Shown: piece after piece, positions 7,677-16,700 of the stretch
How the letters are laid out: each line of letters opens with the position of its first letter
Position numbering within the stretch: the stretch's first letter is position 1
From: JAAFHB01 sp037128295
GTDB lineage: Bacteria > Bacteroidota > Bacteroidia > Bacteroidales > Prolixibacteraceae
Length of the DNA stretch: 23,839 bases
Direction: 5' to 3'
Assembly (NCBI GenBank): GCA_037128295.1
Contig: JBAXWR010000103.1
Coordinates: forward strand, 1-23,839
Notes under the pieces: generated by a model
The model's input: the letters and a program-made list of their open reading frames with translations, nothing else
Databases searched by the model: none
What the model was told of the DNA's origin: nothing
Position numbers and translations under genes: made by a program

Positions 7677-7815
7677 CCTTACTTTTAAAACGAATCCTTT
7701 TACTTTAAACTTTTAGTCCCTTGCTTTTAAAATAAAGTCGTTTACTTTTAACTTTTAGTCCATTAGTTTTAAAATAAAGTCACTTACTTTTAACTTATAG
7801 TTCCTTACTTTTAGC
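7677..7815. repeat. imperfect ~42-bp tandem repeat, about 3.3 copies
   Basis: The unit is roughly CCTTACTTTTAAAATAAAGT followed by CNCTTACTTTTAACTTTTAGT. Copies begin near 7677, 7719, 7760 and 7803 with lengths 42, 41 and 43, the last one truncated. Each unit itself contains two CTTACTTTTAA half-units. Copies differ at several positions, so this is not a recent expansion. Confidence 0.65.
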
Positions 7816-7990
7816 TTGTAGTTGGTCATTCGCAACTTGTGGTAAAACATTCTGAGACTGTAGAACGTCATTCGTAACCCGTTGTTAGCCAATTGCAACA
7901 TTCAGTTCTTTACATTTAACTTCCAGTTGTTCATTGGTAACTTGCGGGTGTCTATTCTTAAATTTCAGGTGGCAATACAATACTTGTTGG

Positions 7991-8572
7991 TTATTTCATC
8001 CCAACCTGTTTCCGGCATTGATCGCAAAACCAGATTTTCTCCTTGTCAATCTCTTTTAATGTCCCTTTGGCATCGTTCATCAAACATCTTGGATCATTCG
8101 CACAATGCTCCAATCCGAGGTTATGGCCGATCTCGTGAATGGCATCTTTTTGGAGATGGTCCAGAAAAACAGCCTCAGTAACTTTTCGTTTTAGCCGGAA
8201 AGTGGAGACCACACAGGTAGTCCCATCAATTTCTCCATAACCGAAGATACCCCATTCCGGAATATCCCCATTTTTGCAGGCAATGTCTTTTTCAGTAAGG
8301 ACCAATACATAATTTGGTGAATGATACTTATCAAGGATCTTGCCCGCCTCGTACCTGGTCCTGCTTGCGGCAAGAATATCCGGGGTGAATTCCACCTTGG
8401 GTTTCACGGTACAACCAAACCCAAAAAAGGACTCCACTGAAGATTTGACCTCCTGTACAATGGCCGGATTGACATCACCAAGGGGTTGGATGTAAATCAT
8501 TTTAGAAGGCTTTGTTTGGGAAGTTCCAAACAGACTAACGCAGATAAAAAGGCAGAATATAAACTTCTTCAT
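7991..8572 (-). CDS. exported archaemetzincin-like zinc metalloprotease
   Basis: 193 residues. A signal peptide (MKKFIFCLFICVSLFGTSQT) predicts export. The zinc site is complete: HEIGHNLGLEHC at 146-157 supplies His146, His150, His156 and catalytic Glu147. Cys163 and Met165 (CLM) follow, then exactly 17 residues to a CDQC pair at 183-186. This is the archaemetzincin signature, with the second structural zinc bound by four cysteines; the spacing between the first two cysteines is five residues here. FGYGEIDG (110-117) fits the upstream core. Archaemetzincins are zinc aminopeptidases or proteases with poorly known substrates. The gene lies 30 bp behind a 61-residue membrane protein and is probably co-transcribed with it. 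Confidence 0.9.
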   Translation of the reverse strand: MKKFIFCLFICVSLFGTSQTKPSKMIYIQPLGDVNPAIVQEVKSSVESFFGFGCTVKPKVEFTPDILAASRTRYEAGKILDKYHSPNYVLVLTEKDIACKNGDIPEWGIFGYGEIDGTTCVVSTFRLKRKVTEAVFLDHLQKDAIHEIGHNLGLEHCANDPRCLMNDAKGTLKEIDKEKIWFCDQCRKQVGMK

Positions 8573-8602
8573 TTCAAAGTTTTAATGGTTATTCTTTGAT
8601 AA

Positions 8603-8788
8603 TCAATGGAATATCGAAAGTACTTCCTTGATAATGGAAACAACCCCAAAAATCACAATAACAATACCGATAATATTCAGGCAAAGTTTAAAAAAAGCCC
8701 GGCTTTTGCGGCTTCCGGATTGGATCCAACCCGGGGCAAGTTTCCACACTATTAAGCCAACCACAATCTGAACTAAAGAGGGTAACAT
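8603..8788 (-). CDS. small two-pass membrane protein
   Basis: 61 residues. Two hydrophobic spans (about residues 3-19 and 33-58) flank a basic loop SGSRKSRAFFK that should face the cytoplasm. No family recognised. It precedes the archaemetzincin gene by 30 bp on the same strand. A role in anchoring or helping the exported protease is possible but unsupported. Confidence 0.6.
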   Translation of the reverse strand: MLPSLVQIVVGLIVWKLAPGWIQSGSRKSRAFFKLCLNIIGIVIVIFGVVSIIKEVLSIFH

Positions 8789-8925
8789 GATTAAAGAATT
8801 TAATGTTAAGCAAATCTGGTAAAAATTTCAGTGCATAATTTTTAATCGTATCACAATACGTAACAGATTAAAAAGTTAAATAAGTAATCACGCTTTAAAA
8901 TGCATTTTTTTTATAATTTTTCATT

Positions 8926-9711
8926 TCAGTTATGCTTTACAAAGAGCTTTGTAATATCATTTAGTTTATTGTAATCTTTCAAAAAAGCATTCTTAAGTGT
9001 TATTGATAAGTTACAACTTCTGTATTTATCTCCGATTTCGCTATATTCTTTAACAAATATTTTTATGTTGTTTTCGTCTACTTTATATTTTCTTGTTAAT
9101 TCCAGCACAACATCATAAGCACGAAGAAGTGCAAAATATTCATTTTTCATTATTGTATTGCCTTCTAAAAAATTTGCATATATCGGATTCTTTGGATCTC
9201 TAACTCTGAAATATCTCACTTGTAGTTTTTCACCTAAAGAACCATCATATTTTAGGTTATTTTTCACTGATATTCCATCTGCCATGCCGATTGCTTCAAT
9301 CTCAATAATGACATTTTCATCAAAATCTTTGTTGATTAATTCATTAAGTTTGAATTCAATTAGTTTCAAAATTGCTTTGCCATCTGGATTAGATGACAAA
9401 CAAAATTGACCTGGATTATAACCAGATATCGTGTTAGCCATATAACCTATTCCTGAATTTTCATCAAGTGTAAAATTCATTTTAAAATCAAAATCACGAA
9501 TCACAATATCGTAAACTGGATTGAATTTTTGACTTACAAATGGGGTCTTTTTTAAATCATCTTCGAATTCTTTTAATTCTTTATAGTGCCTGATTGGATT
9601 TTTCTTATCATCATAAATCTTTTTTTGCCAATAATCATAACTCGCTTGAAGACTTACAGCAGCAACTGCACACATTAGAGTAACTATTCTAATAAACATT
9701 TTTAAATTCAT
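8926..9711 (-). CDS. divergent OmpA-like periplasmic protein
   Basis: 261 residues with an N-terminal signal or anchor (MFIRIVTLMCAVAAVSLQAS). The second half keeps the order of an OmpA/MotB peptidoglycan-associated fold in weakened form. IEIEAIGMADGI (about 136-147) stands where the family has a beta strand ending in GHTD. ALLRAYDVVLEL (194-205) stands at the LSxxRAxxV helix. NNIKIFVKEYSEIGDKYRSC with NLSITLK (215-240) stands at the final strands where an NRRVxI motif is expected. Canonical peptidoglycan-binding Asp and Arg residues are not clearly kept. It lies 109 bp after the retropepsin gene, with no terminator between, and is the likely last gene of the cluster. The fold call is inference from pattern. 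Confidence 0.6.
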   Translation of the reverse strand: MNLKMFIRIVTLMCAVAAVSLQASYDYWQKKIYDDKKNPIRHYKELKEFEDDLKKTPFVSQKFNPVYDIVIRDFDFKMNFTLDENSGIGYMANTISGYNPGQFCLSSNPDGKAILKLIEFKLNELINKDFDENVIIEIEAIGMADGISVKNNLKYDGSLGEKLQVRYFRVRDPKNPIYANFLEGNTIMKNEYFALLRAYDVVLELTRKYKVDENNIKIFVKEYSEIGDKYRSCNLSITLKNAFLKDYNKLNDITKLFVKHN

Positions 9712-9820
9712 GAAAAATAAAGTTTAATATTTAGCGCATTAATAATTACACAATGATTTAATATTCAATTAATTTATCGTTTTTAGGCTTTAAGATATTC
9801 ATTATGATCTGCTTATATAA

Positions 9821-10348
9821 TTATTCAAAAGTGATTTCACTTTTCGTATAATCAATCGAGATTTTGCCAAATCGATTCAACGCTGATTGCCCCAACAACA
9901 AGGGAGCTTTTTCATTGTTTATTATTGAGGCTTGCACATCCTTTAGAGTGAGACTCCCAATTTCGACGGTTTTTAATTGCACAATGGTGCCTTCTTCCAC
10001 ATCGCCATTGGCAATTTGATATTGTTGCTTACCGACAAAATCAGCATTTGTTAAAGTGCCTTGTTTGTAGAGAAACAAAGTTTCTGTTAGTGACATAGTA
10101 ATATCAGATGCACCGGTATCAAATATAAATTCCATATTACTCCCATTAATTTTGCAGGGAATGTAATAAACTCCGTCACGCTTTGTCATTTTGATTATAG
10201 TTTTACCCTGAGTTTTATGTACCGTTGGTTCTAAACTGATGTTCTGCTTGCGTTTCTGTCCATTTATTCGACCAGATTTGCGCTCACAGGATGAAAAGGA
10301 TAAAAAGACCAGTATTACAATAGGAAATAATCTTAATTTTCGTTTCAC
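9821..10348 (-). CDS. retropepsin-like aspartic protease lipoprotein
   Basis: 175 residues. The start is GTG at 10348, whose GTGA overlaps the TGA stop of the MotB-like gene. The signal ends in FLSFSSC, so the mature protein is probably lipidated at Cys21 and held at the envelope, with a basic linker (CERKSGRINGQKRKQN) before the domain. The active-site motif FDTGAS is at 76-81. The second retropepsin landmark, LLGQSALNRFGKISID, is at about 151-166. As in retroviral-type and TIGR02281-like bacterial enzymes, the single-domain protein should act as a homodimer. Single-domain aspartic proteases of this type are common in bacteria, but one inside a motor and cytoskeleton-type operon is unexpected. 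Confidence 0.85.
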   Translation of the reverse strand: MKRKLRLFPIVILVFLSFSSCERKSGRINGQKRKQNISLEPTVHKTQGKTIIKMTKRDGVYYIPCKINGSNMEFIFDTGASDITMSLTETLFLYKQGTLTNADFVGKQQYQIANGDVEEGTIVQLKTVEIGSLTLKDVQASIINNEKAPLLLGQSALNRFGKISIDYTKSEITFE

Positions 10349-10992
10349 TTAATAAATTGTTTGTTTGTTTCAAGGATACCAGGTTTTGGAACAATATGTA
10401 TTAAAAATCTTTGATTTAAGTACTCTTTATTTTCGCGCATAGTGCCAGCTGTACCGCTTCCTGAAATAAGAACTTCACAATTTGACCCAAAATCAATCGA
10501 ATTCTTAGCCCAAAAAAGGTTTAAGGCCAAAGCGCGTTTGTAACTTAGTTCATAGTTTTGAGGGTAATTGTCTTTAGAAGCCTGCCCCTCAATAACCAAC
10601 AAATATTTAATTTCTGGATATTCCTTATTGATTCTTTTTAAGGAATTTTGAATAGAGTGACCTGCATTTTTAAGTTGGTTTTGAGTATCATTATCTACAA
10701 CATCCATATTTGATATACCTACAGGAAAATTGACCCTAATTTTTAAAACATGCTTTTTGTAAATGTTATTATATTCAAAATATGTAGAATCAATCCTATT
10801 CACAGCCTCTTCGATTTCTTTAATCTTGTCCAATTGAGCCTGAGTTGCTTTTCTCTCCTTTTCAATATCGACCATTTTTCTATGTAACAAAGCTATCGTC
10901 AGTACAAAGAGTACTAACATCACAAAGAACAAGCTTGTCATTAAATCGGAATAACTTGTCCAGAAAAAGGATTCTTTTTTTTGCTTAGACAT
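10345..10992 (-). CDS. MotB/ZorB-like proton-channel partner with OmpA-like domain
   Basis: 215 residues from the ATG at 10992, which overlaps the stop of the MotA-like gene as TAATG; a start four codons earlier (11004) is possible but less likely. A short cytoplasmic tail (MSKQKKESFF) leads into one membrane helix with Asp16 in the context SYSDLMTSLFF. This is the position of the proton-carrying Asp in MotB, TolR/ExbD-like and ZorB proteins. A coiled-coil stalk follows (about 38-70). The periplasmic domain shows an OmpA-like pattern: LLVIEGQASKDN, NYELSYKRALALNLFW and LNQRFLIHIVP, matching EGHTD, NxxLSxxRA and NRRVxI. It should bind peptidoglycan and form the stator with the preceding gene product. 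Confidence 0.85.
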   Translation of the reverse strand: MSKQKKESFFWTSYSDLMTSLFFVMLVLFVLTIALLHRKMVDIEKERKATQAQLDKIKEIEEAVNRIDSTYFEYNNIYKKHVLKIRVNFPVGISNMDVVDNDTQNQLKNAGHSIQNSLKRINKEYPEIKYLLVIEGQASKDNYPQNYELSYKRALALNLFWAKNSIDFGSNCEVLISGSGTAGTMRENKEYLNQRFLIHIVPKPGILETNKQFIK

Positions 10993-12545
10993 TAGAAAAT
11001 CCAATTTACTAGATTAGAAATCCAAAGGATAATGAAAGGCACAATATAAATCAAGCAGGTCAATGCCAAAAGACTGCTTACCGATACAATCAATATTTTG
11101 AGCCAATTGGGAAAAGTAAGTTCATCGTTTGCCGTACCGCCATCGGATTTGGCCTTCGCTAATGCACGAATTTCCCTGGTTAATTCATCAATTTTCCCAT
11201 TTTGGCGGTTTGTAGCTTCTTTAAAATCTTTTATTCCTTCTTTTATATGAGTGAGATTTTTGAGTTCCTCAACAAGTTTTGAAGTTTCCAGTAGTTTGCC
11301 TTGTAAGGCTTGCTGTTGGTCAATAATTGCTTTCTCAAAGGTTTTTTGGGTTTTGATAAACGATTCAGAAACAATTTCCATAGTTATTTTTAATGCCTCC
11401 TGCAACTTTTCTTGTTGCTTTTGTATAATGCTGTCAAAATTTAATACCTGAACACTGAATGATTCCTGCAACGTTGAAAGGGATTCACCCGTAGTTTTAT
11501 TAAAGCGGACTAACGCTGCTTTTACTTCCAAATTAGCAATATCGAAACTTTCTGCAAGCCATTTTTCGTTTTTTGAAAAGAAATTGCCAGCATTTTCGAT
11601 TACTTGAGTCCTTTTTTCGTAATCATCCAATTTGTGGTTTAAATTCTGGATAGCTGCAAGATATTCATTGGAATTTTGCAAAAACTGGGCAAAAACTCCT
11701 ATTTCTTTTGTACTGTTTTTAAGTTTATCGTAAACAGCTATATTGGCAGTGGCAATATCAGCGATTTTCAATTGATCGATAGCCTGTAATAAAACTGCTT
11801 GATTTCGATATGAGTCATTAACTTTTGAAAGAGTTAATTTTAATTCCTGAGTGTTTTTGGCGAAAGTATCATTGAAATTTGAGAGGTTTTGTGTCATTCG
11901 TATAAGTGCACCCGAGGGATCTTTTGATATTCTTGGCAATAATTCAGCGTGCATCCAACTAAGGAAAGCATTCTTATCTCTTTCAAGCCTTTTTTTTGCA
12001 TTTTTGGCTTCTGATGAACCTATTGTTGTTAGAATGATACCTATAATACTCGAAATCATCGCCATTGCCACTCCACCCATCAATATTATAATACTACCTT
12101 CGCTATTACTATTGGTAGTTTTTCCTAAAAGATCATCTAACCCTCCACCAAAAACCAAAAAACCAACACCTATAAGAATCCCTGTCATCGTACCAACTAA
12201 TCCTAAATAAAGTGGTACGGGAATTTGTGCCTGAATTTCTTCTTCTTTAGTATCGCAATTTCGATCAACAATGTCTTTCATTAAGTGGTAATCGCAGGGT
12301 GCGCCCGTGTTCTTAAGCAGATATTTATTGATTGAACTAATTATATTATTTAAAATCTTACTAAGCTCATCACAAAAGATGCCAATTACGAAACCATCTT
12401 TTCCTATAATTACATCAAATTTTTCATCTACGTTAAAAGGGAAAATATTATATAGTATATTTATGTTAGTTCGGTTTTCTGAAAAAATCCGAAATTGCAA
12501 AATAATTATTATAATTAAAATTGCGCCAATAATCAAATAATGCAT
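10992..12545 (-). CDS. MotA/TolQ/ZorA-like proton-channel subunit with long coiled-coil tail
   Basis: 517 residues. An N-terminal hydrophobic helix (2-18) is followed by about 85 residues. The MotA/TolQ/ExbB core comes next: PVPLYLGLVGTMTGILIGVG (109-128) and GGVAMAMISSIIGIILT (157-173), with the Gly/Thr-rich channel helices of this family. The chain then enters a very long helical region (about 180-465) full of heptad-like Gln/Glu/Lys/Leu stretches, for example KQQEKLQEALKITME. It closes with another hydrophobic segment (480-517). ZorA proteins of Zorya also carry a long cytoplasmic tail, but a terminal hydrophobic span is not what I expect there. The gene follows the 401-residue scaffold gene by 2 bp and is translationally linked to the MotB-like gene. 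Confidence 0.85.
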   Translation of the reverse strand: MHYLIIGAILIIIIILQFRIFSENRTNINILYNIFPFNVDEKFDVIIGKDGFVIGIFCDELSKILNNIISSINKYLLKNTGAPCDYHLMKDIVDRNCDTKEEEIQAQIPVPLYLGLVGTMTGILIGVGFLVFGGGLDDLLGKTTNSNSEGSIIILMGGVAMAMISSIIGIILTTIGSSEAKNAKKRLERDKNAFLSWMHAELLPRISKDPSGALIRMTQNLSNFNDTFAKNTQELKLTLSKVNDSYRNQAVLLQAIDQLKIADIATANIAVYDKLKNSTKEIGVFAQFLQNSNEYLAAIQNLNHKLDDYEKRTQVIENAGNFFSKNEKWLAESFDIANLEVKAALVRFNKTTGESLSTLQESFSVQVLNFDSIIQKQQEKLQEALKITMEIVSESFIKTQKTFEKAIIDQQQALQGKLLETSKLVEELKNLTHIKEGIKDFKEATNRQNGKIDELTREIRALAKAKSDGGTANDELTFPNWLKILIVSVSSLLALTCLIYIVPFIILWISNLVNWIF

Positions 12546-12547
12546 GG

Positions 12548-13753
12548 TTATACGAATTTAATAGTTGCAGGGGTTTCTACTATCCAAATTCCGTTGCTGT
12601 CTTTCTTTACAACACCTGGTGTTGTTGTAACAATATTTGTTCTGTTTGGCACGTCAACCGGATTATTTTTGAAGGCGCAAACGCCATCGAAAAAGTCCGA
12701 ATTAACAATACCACCACAATATTCAAATTTTGCTGCGTTAAAATTAATATTGAAAACTTTAAATGAGCTTCCAGCAGAATTGGGTAACTCTTCTTGAAGT
12801 ATTTTACCATTTTTCGTTTTGAAAAATATTTCGTTGGAAGGAGTTGATTTTTTTTCATTACCTGTATTAGAAGGTTTATTTTCAGGATCAGAAGCTTCTG
12901 GCATTTTATTAAAAGTTTCTTGAAGTTCACCAAGTTTTTTTTCCAAACTTCGCAATTTATCCTCAAAGATCAGAGAAGAAAATTCACTTTTAACAACAAA
13001 TTTTTCTTCAAGCCTTTTACTTTTAGACGTCACGCTTTTAATGAAACCTGGAGCTAAAAAATAGAAAAGCATTACAATTATGATTATAATACTAAATATA
13101 GTTATAAAAAATACCATAGCATTGGATTCAACTGATCTCTGAATATCAAGTATCTTTGTATCATTTTTCAAATTATTATATTGCAGTTGAAGCTGTTCCA
13201 ATTTTGCTTGAAGTTCTTCTACCTGAGCTGAGGTTTGGATTGTTTGAGTTTTAACAACTTCCGCTTCATAACCAGGATTTGAATTTTTTCTTTTCTTGTC
13301 ACCAATTTTGTATTTTGCAAGTATGATATTCTGAATTGTTATAGCTGTTTGGCTTAAATCTATATTAAGCCAACCAGTTGTACTCAACGAATTTATCAAT
13401 GAAGTATCGTCTTTATAATCAATGTATTTATTTTTCCTTTGATTAATTTTCTCTGCGAGTTTTTGTGCAGGAGTATTAGTATTTAATAATTTATAGAGTT
13501 CATTGAAACTCAATACATCATCTAAATTATCCAATGAACAGGCTTGCAATTTTGGTTCTATATTTTTTTGATATGTTTGAAAATAACTGGATTTTGATTC
13601 GTCGTTTTTCTTTATAAAAGCCATAACATAGTTACAATTCGCATAATCAACCAAATGTTCAAAATCATTTGAAGTGATTGTTTTCTGCGCAATACACAAA
13701 TTACTGCACATAAAAACAATACCGAATATCAATAGTATTTTCTTCATAATCAT
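12548..13753 (-). CDS. bitopic membrane scaffold: periplasmic head, coiled coil, TM, cytoplasmic domain
   Basis: 401 residues, no family recognised. The start at 13753 overlaps the TGA of the previous gene (ATGA). A cleavable signal (MIMKKILLIFGIVFMCSNLC to IAQ) is followed by a helical periplasmic region (24-165) and a coiled coil (about 168-200, VEELQAKLEQLQLQYNNLK). A strong membrane helix (211-237), a second coiled coil in the cytoplasm (245-283) and a Pro/Ser/Asn-rich linker (285-306) come next. The C-terminal domain (308-401) is beta-rich, with FEYCGGIVNSDFF and VCAFKNNP. A signal peptide plus an internal helix puts the head outside and the C-terminus in the cytoplasm. The layout suits a linker between periplasmic parts and the cytoplasmic tubulin-like or actin-like proteins. 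Confidence 0.8.
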   Translation of the reverse strand: MIMKKILLIFGIVFMCSNLCIAQKTITSNDFEHLVDYANCNYVMAFIKKNDESKSSYFQTYQKNIEPKLQACSLDNLDDVLSFNELYKLLNTNTPAQKLAEKINQRKNKYIDYKDDTSLINSLSTTGWLNIDLSQTAITIQNIILAKYKIGDKKRKNSNPGYEAEVVKTQTIQTSAQVEELQAKLEQLQLQYNNLKNDTKILDIQRSVESNAMVFFITIFSIIIIIVMLFYFLAPGFIKSVTSKSKRLEEKFVVKSEFSSLIFEDKLRSLEKKLGELQETFNKMPEASDPENKPSNTGNEKKSTPSNEIFFKTKNGKILQEELPNSAGSSFKVFNINFNAAKFEYCGGIVNSDFFDGVCAFKNNPVDVPNRTNIVTTTPGVVKKDSNGIWIVETPATIKFV

Positions 13754-16700
13754 TTCATTTTGTTTATTTCGTTGCTTAACGCATTTAACAAACCGGCGAT
13801 TGGATAAAAGAAAAACGGTTCTTCTATTTTAGTAGTGGAAACATCAACTTTTTCCATCTTATCGCGAATACCGTTTTCTGTAAATGTTGCAAAATCTTCA
13901 GCTTTTGAACAAACTTCTTTTGCGATAATCAATGTTTTAGGATTCAGGTCTAATGCGACGATAAAAGTTTCTGGAACTAACCCTCCGGTAAATTTCTGGT
14001 TTAAGAGTTCACTAATTACAAAATCAAGGAAGACTTTTACCTGTAAATTAGTTTCTGCAGCATATTTTTTTACGTTTACAGTTGCATAAGTGTCACCGTC
14101 GGTAACACAAGTTGTATTATCTGTTCCCAATAAGACTACGGGTTCAAAAGGTGTTTGCTGATAATTTTTGTCTGCTGCCTTTATACCGCCCTTACAAGTC
14201 ACTTCTTTAGGATTTACCGTATTATGAATAATTTCTAAACCACTATTGCCATATTTTTGCCCATATACTTTTTCAAAAATCAATTTTGACAATTCTGCCA
14301 GAATTTTATTGTCGGCAACAATGTTCACTATTCTAGACCCATTACCACTAAAAGAAATATGTCTGGGCATCGGAAATTTTTTTGCATTCCCTATTTGCGC
14401 TGTATGGTAAATAATGGCAGTGTAGAACAATACGAATACCAATTTTTGATTTCTATCATCTTTTAGCATCGAATTGAAATTAAACTTAACATCCTCCATC
14501 ATTTCGTTATCTGAAAGCGAGAAAAAGAATGATGCTAGGTCGCCGTATTTTGTGTTAATTATACTGTCGTATAAATTTTTCAATATGAAGTTTTTGTCGT
14601 TGGCTTTGATTATATTTTCAATTTTGGACTGATACTTGGAAACAACCGGCGTAGTATGTTCCCCCAATCCAAAAATGGAATTTGCAGCGAATCGAAAGGA
14701 GGTTACATATTTTACTTTTTTGTCTTCTACAAATACAACATCGGTTGTACCGCCGCCAATATCAACGGACATAAGATTTGATATAGCATCTTTGTATTTT
14801 GAATCATCTTTGTAAAACAAATATGGTGCTATAGACTCGGGAAGTTTCACCAGATTTTCAGTCAATATTTTATTTATATTATCTTCCAACGAATTCACGC
14901 TATCTATTTCAATCCCAAGAAAATATTTTGCATAGGATATTTTCCAAATATTTTCAATTGTTATCGAGCGTGAACCAGCCATACTAAGCGGATAGAACCA
15001 AACTATTTTGGTTGCACTTAAATTCCCGCTATTCAAAGCCACTTTGTTTCGAAGCAGAAAGCACAGTGCATCAATAAAATAGCTCATTTGATTACTGTCG
15101 GACTCCCATTTGAGTTGTGTTAAGGTTTCGTTGTAATTAGGAATAAGTCTTTTTTCATAAGGAATGACAATATTTGCCTGAACAAAAGGGCAAACTCTTT
15201 TTGCAGCCAATCTGTTTTTTGCCAAAGATAATACGGTCCGGATGGGAAATTTGAACTTCTTCTTGCTAATTCCGACATTAATAGGAATAAAATCAATATC
15301 CGACACTAAATTAAATTTCTCATTATTTCCTTTAAGAAAATGGATTTGCTTGTCAGATTCTCCAATTTCAAACGGTTTGATTTTATTCTCTGTGTTCGTT
15401 TTGTATTCTATATGGGTGTTTGTTGTCCCAAAATCGACAGAAAATTTAAATTGTTCAGAAGTGCCTTTTGGTGGTAATGACGGTATCAAAACACCACTTA
15501 CGTTACCGACTTTTAATATTATTCGATCAAATGATTTTTGATTTAATGAATAGATTTTGCAGAGAGCATTTTCAGCATCGTTGGTATTACGTGTGATTAT
15601 ATCATTATCACCTAATTGTATCTTTTCATTGTTTATAATAAAATTTATGGTGTAATTATCTATGTTTTTTAACCCGAATTCTGAAAACATTCCAAATCTA
15701 TAATAGGCATCTTTATCTTCTTCAAATTTAACATTCGGATATAAAAGACAATCGAAATCATCGAGTTTCTTTATTGACTCGCTTTCTTTATAAATTTTTT
15801 TGAATATCTGCTCAGGAGTAATTTTCAATTCCACTTCAACAACATTCCCTATTTCATTTATTTTTATATTTTTTTTTACATCATCAATGGTAAAATAGTT
15901 GAAAAAATTTTCTTTTAAAGGTAACAAATAACCATACAGACCATCTTTGTTCAATTTCCCATCGAAGAAACTTGTATTTTGAATTTTGCTCGGAACACGT
16001 ATAATCACATCTTCCAATAAGTCGCTTCCATTCAGGTAATCATAATTTACAACTCTAGATTGATAAAAAGGCTTATCCAGAATTTTAACATCCGGAGCCT
16101 CTAACATACTGTATTTTATTGTCAAATCTTCAACCGTTTTGGTCGCCAAAGTATCAATTGTGGCCAACGCATTGATTTTTATTGCGCTTTTTATCAACAG
16201 TTTTTGTGATTTTAGATAATCGGCAAATTCATGGAAAATGGAAGTTGGAGCCATTCCATCAATAATGCGGTTTTCATTATTGTTTACAGCAATCCAAGTA
16301 TGAAGATATTCCTGAAAATCCCAGCTGCGTGCGTGTAAAGGAAATATTCCGTCAAAAGCACAGTGGTTATTGCTTAATGTGATTTCTTCCGACAAATTGA
16401 TCTTTTTCCCATCTTCTTCATTTTCAAATTTATTTGCAGAACTGAAAAACAAGGTACAGGGCGAAGTTGCGCCTATCATTTTGCTGGTTTTTTTGTATTT
16501 GAGAATATATAAACACTTCATCCTATCGAAATTGAACGTTGCGGCATCAGTTTCCAAGAAAGTTTTCAATGTTTTGTAAAGTTGCTTATGACCCCGAGCC
16601 TCCAATTTATTCAAATCGTCCTTTCTGTCCCATTTAATTATATCAATTTTCTCACGCCACTTGTCATAGGTGAAAAAGATTTCAGCAACATCGAGGCTAT

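Larger units (their letters stand above)
7514..7990. other. gene-free, low-complexity intergenic stretch
   Basis: No reading frame here looks like a protein. It begins with short CAACTGG repeats (CAACTGGCAACTGG near 7579), continues into a 42-bp tandem array (7677-7815), and ends with scattered variants of GGTCATTCGCAACTTGTGG. The whole stretch looks like slippage-prone repeat DNA. Confidence 0.6.

Noticed and set aside
7677..7830. CRISPR array
   Set aside because: Repeats are contiguous and degenerate with no unique spacers, and no cas genes lie nearby.
8847..8860. Terminator hairpin CGTAT-CACA-ATACG
   Set aside because: The stem is only five pairs and AT-rich, with no T-run on either strand.
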